Source: DASXSB01 sp036506275
Lineage (GTDB): Bacteria > Methylomirabilota > Methylomirabilia > Rokubacteriales > CSP1-6
Direction of reading: 5' to 3'
Assembly: GCA_036506275.1 (NCBI GenBank)
Contig: DASXSB010000098.1
Location: 1-54,664 of the forward strand
DNA length: 54,664 bases
Under the pieces are notes generated by a model, which was not told where the DNA came from, did no database searches, and saw only the letters and a program-made list of their open reading frames with translations. The translations under genes were made by a program, and so were the position numbers. Position 1 is the first letter of the stretch. Each line of letters starts with the position of its first letter. This document shows positions 8,476 to 16,056 of the stretch, piece by piece.

Positions 8476-10647
8476 ATGCGGGGAAGAGTGGTGAGACCGG
8501 ACGGAACGCGACCGAAGATCCTCCACGTCGAGGACAACCGCGAGAACCGGATGCTCGTGCGCGCGATCCTCGAATCGGAGGGTTATATCATCATCGACGC
8601 CGAGGATGGGCTGGCCGGCATCGAGGCCGCCATCCGCGAAGAGCCGAGTCTCATCCTTCTCGACGTGAACCTCCCCGGCGTGGACGGCTACGAGGTGGTG
8701 GCGATCATCAAGTCCTTCCCGACCTTCGCCACCACGCCCGTCATCGCCGTCACCGCCTACGCGATGGAAGGCGATCGCCAGCGCACGCTCGTGGCCGGCT
8801 GCGACGGCTACATCCAGAAGCCGATCGACGTCGACGCCTTCCCCCGCCAGGTGGCGGAGTTCCTTCACGGCAAACGCGAGCACGTGGAGGAGCGCGAGGA
8901 GGGTGTCTACCTCCGCGAGCTCAACCAGCGGCTCGTGTACCGCCTCGTGAACCAGGTGGAGGAGCTGAAGCGCCTCAACCAGCATTTCGTCCGCCGCGCG
9001 AGCCAGCTCGCGGATCTCCACGGCGCCGTGCAGGACATCACGGCCGAGCTCGGGGTGCAGGCGCTCCTCGAGCGGTTCCTGCCCAACCTCGCGCGCGCCC
9101 TCGGCACCACCGCCCTCACCGTCGAGCTCTCGGAGCCGGCGGGTGTCCGGGTCTCGGTGACCGAAGAGACGGCGGCCGCGCGTCCGCGCAGCGTGCTGGC
9201 GGGGGCGGGAGTCGAGAGCGAGGACTGGGCGGAGGTGGAATGGAAGCTGCCGCTGGTGGTGCGGGGACGTCACCTCGGCGTCATGACCGCGCGCCAGATC
9301 TTGCCGCCGGGGGCCAAGGCCGACGAGGAGCAGCTCCTGAACATCGTCGCCAACCAGGTCGCCATCGCCGTCGAGAACGGGCGCCTGCTCGAGGAGAAGC
9401 GCGTGCAGTTGCGCCAGACGGAAACGCTTTTGAGCGTCAGCCAGGCGGTGGGCTCGACGCTCGACCTCACCGAAATCCTGAGACGGACGACGCGGGCCAT
9501 GGTGCGCGCGATCGGCGCCGACGTCGGCGCCGCCTGGCTCCTCAATCCCGCGCGCGACCGTTACGTCCCCCTCTCCGGCTACCACATCCCCAAGGGCGCG
9601 CTGGAAAGGCTGACGGAGCTCGAGATGCGCACCGACGATCCCTGGCTCGAAGAGCCGCGGCGCCGCCGCCGCGCCCTCTGCTCGAACGACAGCCAGCGCG
9701 ATCCGCGCATCGACCACGCCATCGTCCGCGTCGTCCCTCACAAGTCGCTGCTCTTCCAGCCGATGTTCTGGAACGACGAGATGATCGGAGGGTTCTCGGT
9801 GGCGTGGACGCACGAGCAGCACGCGTTCACCGATGACGAGCTGCGCCTGGTGGAGGGCATCGCCCTCCAGGCGGCGGTGGCGGTGGAGAACTCGCGCCTC
9901 TTCCAGGGCGTGAAGGATCAGATGGCCGAGCTGAAGCGCACGCAGGCCCAGCTCGTCCAGTCCACGAAGCTGGCCGCCATCGGCGAGCTGGCCGCCAACA
10001 TCGCCCACGAGATCAACAATCCGCTCACCACCGTCCTCGGCTTCGCTTCCTTCCGCGCCGAGCGTCTGGAGCCCGGTGATCCGCTGCGCGAGGAGCTCGC
10101 CCTCATCCAGGAAGAGGCGTCGCGGGCGCGCGACATCGTGCGCGACCTCCTCCACTTCAGTCGCCAGCGCGATTTCATGCCGGCTCCCACCGAGCTCAAC
10201 GTCGTGCTCGAGCAGACGGTGAGCATGGTGCGCCGGCAAGGCGCGCTGAACGGCGTGGACGTGGTCGAGCAGTACTCGCCCACGCTACCCGTGATCGAGC
10301 TCGACGTCTCCCGCATCAAGCAGGTCGTGCTCAACATCGTCAACAACGCCATCTTCGCGATGAAGAACGGCGGCACGCTCACCATCCGCACGTGGGGCGA
10401 CGCCGACAACGTGCACGTCCAGTTCGTGGACACCGGCACCGGCATCCCGCCCGAGCACCTCGGCCGCATCTTCGATCCCTTCTTCACCACCAAGCCCGAG
10501 GTGAGCGGCACCGGTCTCGGTCTCTCCGTGAGCCTCGGGATCGTGCAGAGCCACGGCGGTACCATCGACGTCTCGAGCACGGTGGGCGAGGGCTCGACCT
10601 TCACGATCAAGCTCCCCATTCGGCCTCCGGAACGCCCGGAGGACTAG
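8476..10647 (+). CDS. Hybrid sensor kinase: REC, two GAF, HisKA, HATPase
   Basis: The 723-residue soluble protein begins with a DivK-like receiver (about 14-130, phosphoacceptor D63). A short coiled coil (about 140-180) is followed by two GAF-like domains (about 185-315 and 325-475), a HisKA dimerisation helix with H511 in AHEINNP, and an HATPase_c domain with DTGTGIP and GTGLGLSVS. No membrane segment is seen. An N-terminal receiver feeding a kinase suggests that phosphate from the membrane kinase 17 bases upstream could control this second kinase. The sole output visible nearby is the single receiver encoded convergently at 10649. Confidence 0.9.
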   Translation: MRGRVVRPDGTRPKILHVEDNRENRMLVRAILESEGYIIIDAEDGLAGIEAAIREEPSLILLDVNLPGVDGYEVVAIIKSFPTFATTPVIAVTAYAMEGDRQRTLVAGCDGYIQKPIDVDAFPRQVAEFLHGKREHVEEREEGVYLRELNQRLVYRLVNQVEELKRLNQHFVRRASQLADLHGAVQDITAELGVQALLERFLPNLARALGTTALTVELSEPAGVRVSVTEETAAARPRSVLAGAGVESEDWAEVEWKLPLVVRGRHLGVMTARQILPPGAKADEEQLLNIVANQVAIAVENGRLLEEKRVQLRQTETLLSVSQAVGSTLDLTEILRRTTRAMVRAIGADVGAAWLLNPARDRYVPLSGYHIPKGALERLTELEMRTDDPWLEEPRRRRRALCSNDSQRDPRIDHAIVRVVPHKSLLFQPMFWNDEMIGGFSVAWTHEQHAFTDDELRLVEGIALQAAVAVENSRLFQGVKDQMAELKRTQAQLVQSTKLAAIGELAANIAHEINNPLTTVLGFASFRAERLEPGDPLREELALIQEEASRARDIVRDLLHFSRQRDFMPAPTELNVVLEQTVSMVRRQGALNGVDVVEQYSPTLPVIELDVSRIKQVVLNIVNNAIFAMKNGGTLTIRTWGDADNVHVQFVDTGTGIPPEHLGRIFDPFFTTKPEVSGTGLGLSVSLGIVQSHGGTIDVSSTVGEGSTFTIKLPIRPPERPED

Positions 10648-10648
10648 G

Positions 10649-11041
10649 TCAGGAGGCGAGCGCGTCCCTGACGGTGGCGAGCAGGTCGTCGAGATCGAAC
10701 GGCTTGCTGATGCTGCGAATGGCGCCGAGCTGACGGGCGGCGGCCAGGTAGTCGACGTTGTAGTCGCCGCCGCCCCCCGAGATCGCGATGATTTTGAGGC
10801 CGGGCGAGGCCGTCTGGAGATCCAGGATTGTTTCGATCCCCTCTTTCTCGGGCATGAAGATGTCGGTGATCACGAGATCGGCCGGATGTTGCCGCTGGAG
10901 GCGAGTGCCGGCGTGGCCGTCGGCGGCGGTCATCACCTCGTAGCCCTGCGTGCGGAGCATGTCCCGCAGCATTTCGCGAATCTCCCGCTCGTCGTCGATG
11001 ATGAGGATCCGCGTCGCGCGCTTCGCTTCGCTCTCCGGCAC
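10649..11041 (-). CDS. Single-domain response regulator (receiver only)
   Basis: A 130-residue receiver with D16/D17, phosphoacceptor D60 in VITDIFMP, and Lys in ISKPF. A glycine-rich ISGGGGDY stretch replaces the usual Thr/Ser strand-4 region, though Ser is present. It is convergent with the hybrid kinase gene, with one base between the stops, so it is the likely phosphate acceptor for that kinase. The start is GTG 11041. The promoter ahead of it would begin transcription at or very near this codon, giving a leaderless mRNA. Confidence 0.88.
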   Translation of the reverse strand: MPESEAKRATRILIIDDEREIREMLRDMLRTQGYEVMTAADGHAGTRLQRQHPADLVITDIFMPEKEGIETILDLQTASPGLKIIAISGGGGDYNVDYLAAARQLGAIRSISKPFDLDDLLATVRDALAS

Positions 11042-11058
11042 ACGGTAGTCATACCGTG
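11041..11058. repeat. Perfect inverted repeat over the receiver gene's -10 region
   Basis: CACGGTA-GTCA-TACCGTG is a perfect 7-base inverted repeat with a four-base spacer. It covers the predicted -10 element and start point of the minus-strand receiver gene. This is a typical position for a repressor operator. A transcript hairpin is less likely because transcription would start at its inner end. Confidence 0.55.
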
Positions 11059-11076
11059 GGAGTCGCCGTGGGTCAA
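11048..11076 (-). promoter_or_regulatory. Sigma-70-type promoter of the receiver gene
   Basis: On the minus strand, TTGACC (11076-11071) is followed after exactly 17 bases by TATGAC (11053-11048). The predicted start is about 11041, which is the GTG start codon itself. Confidence 0.55.
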
Positions 11077-11142
11077 CGCTGGAACGAGCGCCGTTTGACC
11101 GCGGGCTCGCCCCGGGGGCGCCGCCGGGGGGCCACGGTCGCG

Positions 11143-11171
11143 TTGCATGAGCCGTCGGTCGCGGGAAGAAT
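11143..11171 (+). promoter_or_regulatory. Sigma-70-type promoter of the TPR gene
   Basis: TTGCAT, a 17-base spacer and AAGAAT lie six bases before the ATG at 11178. The predicted transcript start coincides with the start codon, again suggesting a leaderless message. It is divergent from the receiver promoter. Confidence 0.4.
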
Positions 11172-11177
11172 GGGGCG

Positions 11178-13091
11178 ATGACAGAGGCGCGGGCGCCGAC
11201 GCGTGATTTCGACGGCTGGATCGACCGCGGCCGCCGCGCCGGCGCCGGCGGGCGTTACGGCGAAGCCGCCGCCGCCTACCGCGAGGCGCTCCGCCTGCGC
11301 CCGGACGACGTGAGAGCGCGTCTGGACCTCGCGCTCACTCTGCGGCGCGAGCGCCGCGTCGAGGATGCGACGGAGGTTCTCGCCGAGGGCGTTCGCCTTC
11401 GGCCGGACGTCGCTTCCCTCCATGCCGAGCTCGGCGCCGCGCTTTTCGAGCGACGACAATATCGCGCCGCCGTCGCCGCCTGGCGCGAGGCCATCGCCCT
11501 CCGCGCCGACTACGCGAAGGCCCACCTCAACCTCGGCCTCGCCCTCGAGCGTCTCGGCGCCTGGAGCGAGGCCGAGGCCGCCTTGCGTCAGGCGTTGCGA
11601 CTCAGGCCCGCGGACACGGTGGCGCGCGACAATCTGGCGACAGTTCTGAGGCGCCAGCGGCGCACCGCGGACGCGGAAGCGCTCTTCCGCGGTGCCGCTC
11701 GCGCCGGCGCCGACGCCGACGCCCACGCCGGGCTCGCCGCCGCGCTCTTCGAGCAGGGGCGCCATGCAGAGGCGATCGAGTCGTACCGCGCCGCCGTCAC
11801 CCTCCGTCCCGACGACGTGCGGCTCTGGGTCGGGCTCGGCCTCGCCCTCGATCGCCACGGTCGACTGCCGGAGGCCGCGGACGCCTACCGAGAAGCGCTC
11901 GCCCTGCGGCCCGACGACGCCGCCATTCACGAAAAAGTCGGCCTCGCGCTCCGCCGCCGGCGCCGCTACGGGGAGGCCGTGACCGCATTTCGCGACGCGA
12001 TCCGAATCGCGCCCCAGGAAGCGCGATTGCACCGCCAGCTCGGTGTGATGCTCGAGCGCCAGGGGCACCTGGAGGCGGCGGCGGCCGCATTCCGGGAGGC
12101 GATTCGTCTGCGGCCGAGGTCCGCCAGTGCCTACATCGGTCTCGCCGTCACTCTCCGCCGTCGCGGCGACGCCGAGGGTGAAGCGGAAGCGTACGCGGAA
12201 GCGATCCGGCGCCGGCCGCACGACCCCGATCTCCACGCGGCACGCGGACTGGCGCTCGGGACGATCGGCGACATCGCGGGCATGGAGGCGGAGTTCCGCA
12301 CCGCCGTCGCGCTCCGCGCCCACGATGCCGATCTCCACCTGGCGCTCGGTGTCGCCCTCGGTCGCCAGGGCAAGCATGCGGATGCGGAGGCGTCGCTGCG
12401 GGAGGCGGTTCGCCTCCGTCCCGATTCGGTGAGAGCGCGCGCAAACTTCGCGCTCGGCCTTGGACGCCAAGGCCGCCATGACGAGGCGGAGCAGGCATAT
12501 CGCGATGCGCTCGCGCTCCGCCCCGACCACGCCGCGCTCCACCGCGGCCTCGCCGTCTCTCTCTACTTGCAGGGGCGCCGCGCGGAGGCGGAGGCCGCCT
12601 TTCGCGAAGCCATCCGTCTCAAGCCGGAGTACGTGCGCGCCCACACGGACCTCGGCGAGCTGTTCACGGAGCAGGAGCGGTGGGAGGAGGCGGAGGCGGC
12701 GTATCGCACCGCGATCGCGCTGAAGCCGCACTCGGCCGGCGCCCATGTCGCCCTCGGAGCGCTGCTGCTGGCCCAGCGACGCCACGACGAGGCGGAGGTG
12801 GCGTGCCGCACCGCCGTCGCCCTCGACGCGAGCGCTGCGCGCGCGCACTTCCATCTCTGGGAGGCGCTGGAGGCGCAAGGCAAGCACGTCGCGCTCGAGC
12901 ATGCCGCCCGCGACGTGATCGCGCTGAAGCCGGACTTCGCGCACGGCCATGCCCGCCTCGGCCGCGCGCTCCTGGGGCAGGGGCGGGCGGAGGAAGCGGT
13001 GACCGCCTACCGCGCCGCCGCCGCCCTCGACCCCGGGCTCCCGCGCCTTCGCGAGGAGCTGGCGCGGGCGCTCGCCCTCACGGGAGGTTGA
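11178..13091 (+). CDS. TPR protein with about 18 tandem tetratricopeptide repeats
   Basis: The 637-residue protein is almost wholly made of 34-residue TPR units. I count 18 units plus a final capping helix. The register is visible from the recurring LGxALxxxGRxxEAxxxYRxAxxLxP pattern, ending most units with RPDD or a variant. No signal peptide, membrane segment or catalytic domain is present, so it is a cytoplasmic protein-protein interaction superhelix. Two and a half turns of solenoid would be expected from this number of repeats. The client is unknown. Its 3' end overlaps the convergent gene at 13078 by 14 bases. Confidence 0.9.
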   Translation: MTEARAPTRDFDGWIDRGRRAGAGGRYGEAAAAYREALRLRPDDVRARLDLALTLRRERRVEDATEVLAEGVRLRPDVASLHAELGAALFERRQYRAAVAAWREAIALRADYAKAHLNLGLALERLGAWSEAEAALRQALRLRPADTVARDNLATVLRRQRRTADAEALFRGAARAGADADAHAGLAAALFEQGRHAEAIESYRAAVTLRPDDVRLWVGLGLALDRHGRLPEAADAYREALALRPDDAAIHEKVGLALRRRRRYGEAVTAFRDAIRIAPQEARLHRQLGVMLERQGHLEAAAAAFREAIRLRPRSASAYIGLAVTLRRRGDAEGEAEAYAEAIRRRPHDPDLHAARGLALGTIGDIAGMEAEFRTAVALRAHDADLHLALGVALGRQGKHADAEASLREAVRLRPDSVRARANFALGLGRQGRHDEAEQAYRDALALRPDHAALHRGLAVSLYLQGRRAEAEAAFREAIRLKPEYVRAHTDLGELFTEQERWEEAEAAYRTAIALKPHSAGAHVALGALLLAQRRHDEAEVACRTAVALDASAARAHFHLWEALEAQGKHVALEHAARDVIALKPDFAHGHARLGRALLGQGRAEEAVTAYRAAAALDPGLPRLREELARALALTGG

Positions 13092-13812
13092 GCAGCCGCC
13101 GGAACTCGTCGAGCTGAGCGCGCGAGATTTCCGGATTGTCACGAAGGTGTGCGCACACGCCGGCGGGATCCGCCTCGACGGCGCGCGTGGTTTTCGCGAA
13201 GACCTTCACGAGACGGTGCGCCTCCAGATCCGCCTTGGCGCGCGCGACCGGTCCCGCCGCCTTCCCGGCCGCGGTGAGCACTCGGCTGTCGAGCTTGACG
13301 TAGCCGCTGACGGCGGTGGTGATCTTGCTCTTGCCTCCCGTGTCGGGCTCGACCCCGTAATCCAGAAGAACCACGGCCTGGCCCTTGATACTTGGAAACA
13401 TGGCGGGGTCGTAGCGGCCCTGCGCATACATCACCCGACTCCCGCCGCTGCCGTCCTGCCGCCGCGTGGCCGACACCACGGAAAACCGGCCTTTGGCGCC
13501 CCAGCCATCGTCGAGGAAGAAGCCGTCGGCCGTACGCCACACGCGATAGCGGGCGAGCCGCAACGTCCGCACGACGTGCGATGCGAACTCGGGATGGTCG
13601 AGGAGGTATTCGAAGATCTCGCGGCGGGCGACGAACGGTTCCGCATGCACCTGCGTGGAAACCGCGGCGCTCTCGGCGATCTCCTCCAGCCGCCCGCGCT
13701 CCGCAGGGGGGACGTCGGGCGGCAACGCCACCAGGTGCGCCCCTTCCCCGAGGCTCGAGAGCACGAGGCCGATTGCCAGCGTTGCAGGCAGGCAGTGGCG
13801 CAACCCCGACAC
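13078..13812 (-). CDS. Probable secreted protein of unknown function
   Basis: The open frame reaches 13953, but the first part is low-quality Gly/Arg/Pro sequence. GTG 13812 starts a good signal peptide, with hydrophobic residues LPATLAIGLVLSSLG, giving 244 residues. An extended -10 element lies just upstream. The mature protein has a helical segment with many charged residues, a region with FEYLLDHPEFASHVVRTL, and a beta-rich middle ending with YVKLDSRVL. I do not recognise a family. The C-terminus (AHLRDNPEISRAQLDEFRRLL) is helical. It is convergent with the TPR gene and divergent from the small gene at 13989. Confidence 0.65.
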   Translation of the reverse strand: MSGLRHCLPATLAIGLVLSSLGEGAHLVALPPDVPPAERGRLEEIAESAAVSTQVHAEPFVARREIFEYLLDHPEFASHVVRTLRLARYRVWRTADGFFLDDGWGAKGRFSVVSATRRQDGSGGSRVMYAQGRYDPAMFPSIKGQAVVLLDYGVEPDTGGKSKITTAVSGYVKLDSRVLTAAGKAAGPVARAKADLEAHRLVKVFAKTTRAVEADPAGVCAHLRDNPEISRAQLDEFRRLLNLP

Positions 13813-13821
13813 GACCCGGGT

Positions 13822-13830
13822 ATTATGACA
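13822..13830 (-). promoter_or_regulatory. Extended -10 promoter element for the secreted protein
   Basis: TGTCATAAT on the minus strand is an extended -10 (TGN then CATAAT, five of six to TATAAT). No -35 match is found. The predicted start is near 13815, three bases from GTG 13812, which supports that start codon. Confidence 0.4.
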
Positions 13831-13896
13831 CGCGCCTGAGACGGGCCCCGCGCCCCGGCCCCGTGGGTCCGGCCCGGAGGAAGCCGCCCATCCCGC

Positions 13897-13925
13897 TTGA
13901 CGTAGGCCGACACCGTCCGTACGAT
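13897..13925 (+). promoter_or_regulatory. Sigma-70-type promoter ahead of the 68-residue ORF
   Basis: TTGACG, a 17-base spacer and TACGAT. The predicted start near 13932 gives a leader of about 57 bases that contains a C-rich/G-rich palindrome (CCCCCGGGGG, about 13967-13976) just before the start region of the gene at 13989. Confidence 0.5.
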
Positions 13926-13988
13926 TCACATACTTACCCGCGCTGTCCCTCACTGCTTCGGACCCCCCCGGGGGTGTAGAGGGCGAGG

Positions 13989-14195
13989 ATGTTCCGAGAC
14001 GTCTACGCCGACCGCTACGAGATCCGGGTTCGCTTCACCGAGGCGCTGTTGTGGGAATGGGAGATCTGGGATCTCAAGGAAGCGCGGCTCATGCAAGCGA
14101 GCTCAGGGCTCCCCGAAGGCCGCTTCCTGTCCTCCCGGGATGCGCACACCGACGCGTGGAAGCGCGCGGCGGCAGTGGCGCTGACGACGCGTTGA
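13989..14195 (+). CDS. Small protein of unknown function (68 aa)
   Basis: A 68-residue ORF starting with ATG 13989, behind a GAGG-type ribosome site and a promoter. It is rich in charged and aromatic residues (YEIRVRFTEALLWEWEIWD), with no signal peptide or membrane segment. The alternating pattern of the first 30 residues suggests a small beta-hairpin domain. It may be co-transcribed with the GvpL/GvpF-like gene 29 bases later. I do not recognise it; its reality rests on the promoter, start context and amino-acid composition. Confidence 0.6.
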   Translation: MFRDVYADRYEIRVRFTEALLWEWEIWDLKEARLMQASSGLPEGRFLSSRDAHTDAWKRAAAVALTTR

Positions 14196-14224
14196 GCATC
14201 GTTCCCGCGCCGCGACCGCCGGCG

Positions 14225-14923
14225 ATGGATCATTACCTCTACGCCGTGGCGGAACGGCTGCCGCGCTCATGGCGGCCGCCGGCGGCGGGCGTGACGGGAG
14301 CGACGGTAGAGGCGCGGCGGATGGGCGACCTCAGCGTCATCACGAGCGCGGTCGGTCAGACACCCCGCGAGGGACCCCGGCTGCTCTCGCTCCATCACGA
14401 CGTGGTGGCGACCACGATGTCGGCATCGGCGGTCGTACCGCTCCCGTGCGGCACCGTGTTGCCGTCGGAGGAGGTGTATCGCTGGTTCGCGCTTCGTGAG
14501 GCGAGCCTCCGCGACGCGCTCGCCCGCGTGCGCGGGCGCGTCGAGATGAACGTCAGGCTCCTGCAGCTCGAGTGGCACGTCGCGCCCGACCGCTCCCTCC
14601 GCCCTCCCCTCGATCCCGTCCCCGCCCCTCCGTCGGCCGCGGACGGCAATCTGCGCGAGCTGGCGGAGCGCCTGGCCGCGCATGCAGGGGCGGTGGAGTG
14701 GCGATTTCGCGTCGAGGGCAGTCCGCGTAACGCGGCGGCGTCGGCGGCGTTTCTACTTCCAAGAGACGAGATGGGCGACTTCCTCGCCCGTATCGGTCCC
14801 ATCGCCTCCCGCAGTTCCGGCGTGGCGGTCGTTCCCACCGGTCCCTGGCCGCCCTACTCCTTTGTCCCGCCCTTCGGGGGCGCCCCCGTCGGGGAGGATC
14901 TCGCCCGGACGGCGACCGCCTAG
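14225..14923 (+). CDS. GvpL/GvpF-family protein, orphan
   Basis: This 232-residue product matches the gas-vesicle GvpL/GvpF family along its length. It starts DHYLYAV, has a helix and strand region around HHDVV...VVPLPCGTVLPSEEVY, then a helix ending RVRGRVEMNVRLL. The C-terminal domain has NAAASAAFLLPRDEMGDF and the hallmark TGPWPPYSFV. In gas-vesicle operons GvpF/L are assembly factors associated with the structural protein GvpA. No gvpA, gvpN or other gas-vesicle gene is present here, so the role is unclear. The longer open frame begins at 14051, but homology starts at ATG 14225. Confidence 0.85.
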   Translation: MDHYLYAVAERLPRSWRPPAAGVTGATVEARRMGDLSVITSAVGQTPREGPRLLSLHHDVVATTMSASAVVPLPCGTVLPSEEVYRWFALREASLRDALARVRGRVEMNVRLLQLEWHVAPDRSLRPPLDPVPAPPSAADGNLRELAERLAAHAGAVEWRFRVEGSPRNAAASAAFLLPRDEMGDFLARIGPIASRSSGVAVVPTGPWPPYSFVPPFGGAPVGEDLARTATA

Positions 14924-14939
14924 CCAGGGCGACGACGCC

Positions 14940-14968
14940 TTGCCGGCGCGTCCGGCCTGAGATAGGCT
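14940..14968 (+). promoter_or_regulatory. Promoter ahead of the 65-residue gene
   Basis: TTGCCG, a 17-base spacer and TAGGCT. Start near 14975; the ATG at 14992 follows with GGGGAG as ribosome site. The -35/-10 form resembles the candidate promoter before lptD (TTGCCC/TAGCAT). Confidence 0.5.
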
Positions 14969-14991
14969 GTCCGCCATTTTCGGGGAGTGAG

Positions 14992-15189
14992 ATGGCGCGA
15001 CTGGCGGTACGGGACGTGGAAGCGCTGATGAGCGGGCGGGGCGACGCCACCCTCGAATCGGCGCTGGAGGTCTTCGAGGTCTTCGCCAGCGGCGCCCTCA
15101 CCGACGAGGTCTACATCCTGGACGACGTCAGCGGCAAGCGGATCGCGATCGCGCCCGCGGCCCTGAAGGAAAAATACCGACGGGGGTGA
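14992..15189 (+). CDS. Small protein of unknown function (65 aa)
   Basis: A 65-residue acidic-to-basic small protein beginning MARLAVRDVEALMSG. It has a central helix-like stretch (LESALEVFEVFASGAL), a short strand pair EVYILDD and KRIAIAP, and a basic end. It has a convincing promoter and ribosome site. The stop lies three bases before the start of the cytidylate-kinase-like gene, so the two are co-transcribed and it may be a partner or regulator of that protein. I do not recognise a family. Confidence 0.7.
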   Translation: MARLAVRDVEALMSGRGDATLESALEVFEVFASGALTDEVYILDDVSGKRIAIAPAALKEKYRRG

Positions 15190-15192
15190 ACC

Positions 15193-16020
15193 ATGGCCAT
15201 CGTGACCATCTCCCATCAGATGGGCGCCGGCGGTCCGGAGATCGGCATGGCGCTCGCGCGACGCCTGGGTCACCGCTATGTCGATCAAGAGCTCTTGACG
15301 GACGCCGTGCAACGGTACGGCCTCGTCGAGGAGAAGCTGTCCCACCTGGACGAGTCGAAGCCGACGCTCTTCGAGCGCTTCGACGCCGAGACACGGCACT
15401 ACATCACGGTCCTCCAGACGACGCTGCTCGAGTTCGCCGAGCAGGACAACGCGATCCTGATGGGACGCGGCGGGCAGTGGCTCCTGCGCGGTCTTCCGCA
15501 CGTCCTGCGGGTGCGCGTCATCGCGCCATTCGACCAGCGCGTGCGTCAATGGCTCAAGCGGACGGCGGAGATGACGGGGGAAACGCCGCACCAGCGGGCC
15601 GCCGCCGACTTCGTGCGCCGTGACGACGCCGAGAAGTCCGGCCGGATGCGCTATCTCTACGAGGTCGACATCGACGATCCCACCCTCTACGACCTCGTCG
15701 TCAACACGGAGAAGCTCCGCTGCGAGGCGGTGGTGGAGATGATCGAGACCTCCGTGCGCCGGCCGGAGACCGCCACCACCGAGACCGCCCGCAAGACGCT
15801 CGGCGCCCGTGCTCTTGCCTCCCGCGTGCAGGTCGCGCTGGCGACGCATCCGGAGACGCGCCGATACCGCATCAGCGTGGAGGCGCACGACGGGACCGTC
15901 ATCCTCGAGGGCACGAGCGCGCTCGACCGCGCCGTCGAGGTCGCGCGCGAGGTGGCGGGCGTGCGCGACGTGCGCACGCGTCAGGTCGAGATCCCGCCCA
16001 TCCCGCCCTTCGTGGCGTAG
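15193..16020 (+). CDS. Cytidylate kinase-like protein fused to a BON domain
   Basis: Residues 1-185 match the cytidylate-kinase-like family. The nucleotide-binding loop reads ISHQMGAGGPEIG where relatives usually have ISRQYGSGG. It is followed by YVDQELL, GRGGQWLLRG and an Arg-rich lid with DDAEKSGRMRYLY. Residues about 198-265 form a BON-type domain, usually periplasmic and lipid- or osmotic-stress-linked, but there is no signal peptide so this one is predicted cytoplasmic. The Arg-to-His and Ser-to-Ala changes in the loop make kinase activity uncertain. The fusion suggests ligand control of the kinase-like part through the BON domain. Confidence 0.78.
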   Translation: MAIVTISHQMGAGGPEIGMALARRLGHRYVDQELLTDAVQRYGLVEEKLSHLDESKPTLFERFDAETRHYITVLQTTLLEFAEQDNAILMGRGGQWLLRGLPHVLRVRVIAPFDQRVRQWLKRTAEMTGETPHQRAAADFVRRDDAEKSGRMRYLYEVDIDDPTLYDLVVNTEKLRCEAVVEMIETSVRRPETATTETARKTLGARALASRVQVALATHPETRRYRISVEAHDGTVILEGTSALDRAVEVAREVAGVRDVRTRQVEIPPIPPFVA

Positions 16021-16056
16021 CCGGAGACAGCTCGAGCCGGACGGCGAAGGCGGGGA

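Noticed and set aside
11178..13091. Regular repeat of about 102 bases resembling a DNA repeat array
   Set aside because: The periodicity is the 34-residue TPR unit; DNA identity between units is low, so it is not a CRISPR or satellite.
13989..16020. Gas-vesicle operon
   Set aside because: Only one GvpL/F-family gene is found; no gvpA-like structural gene or other gvp gene.
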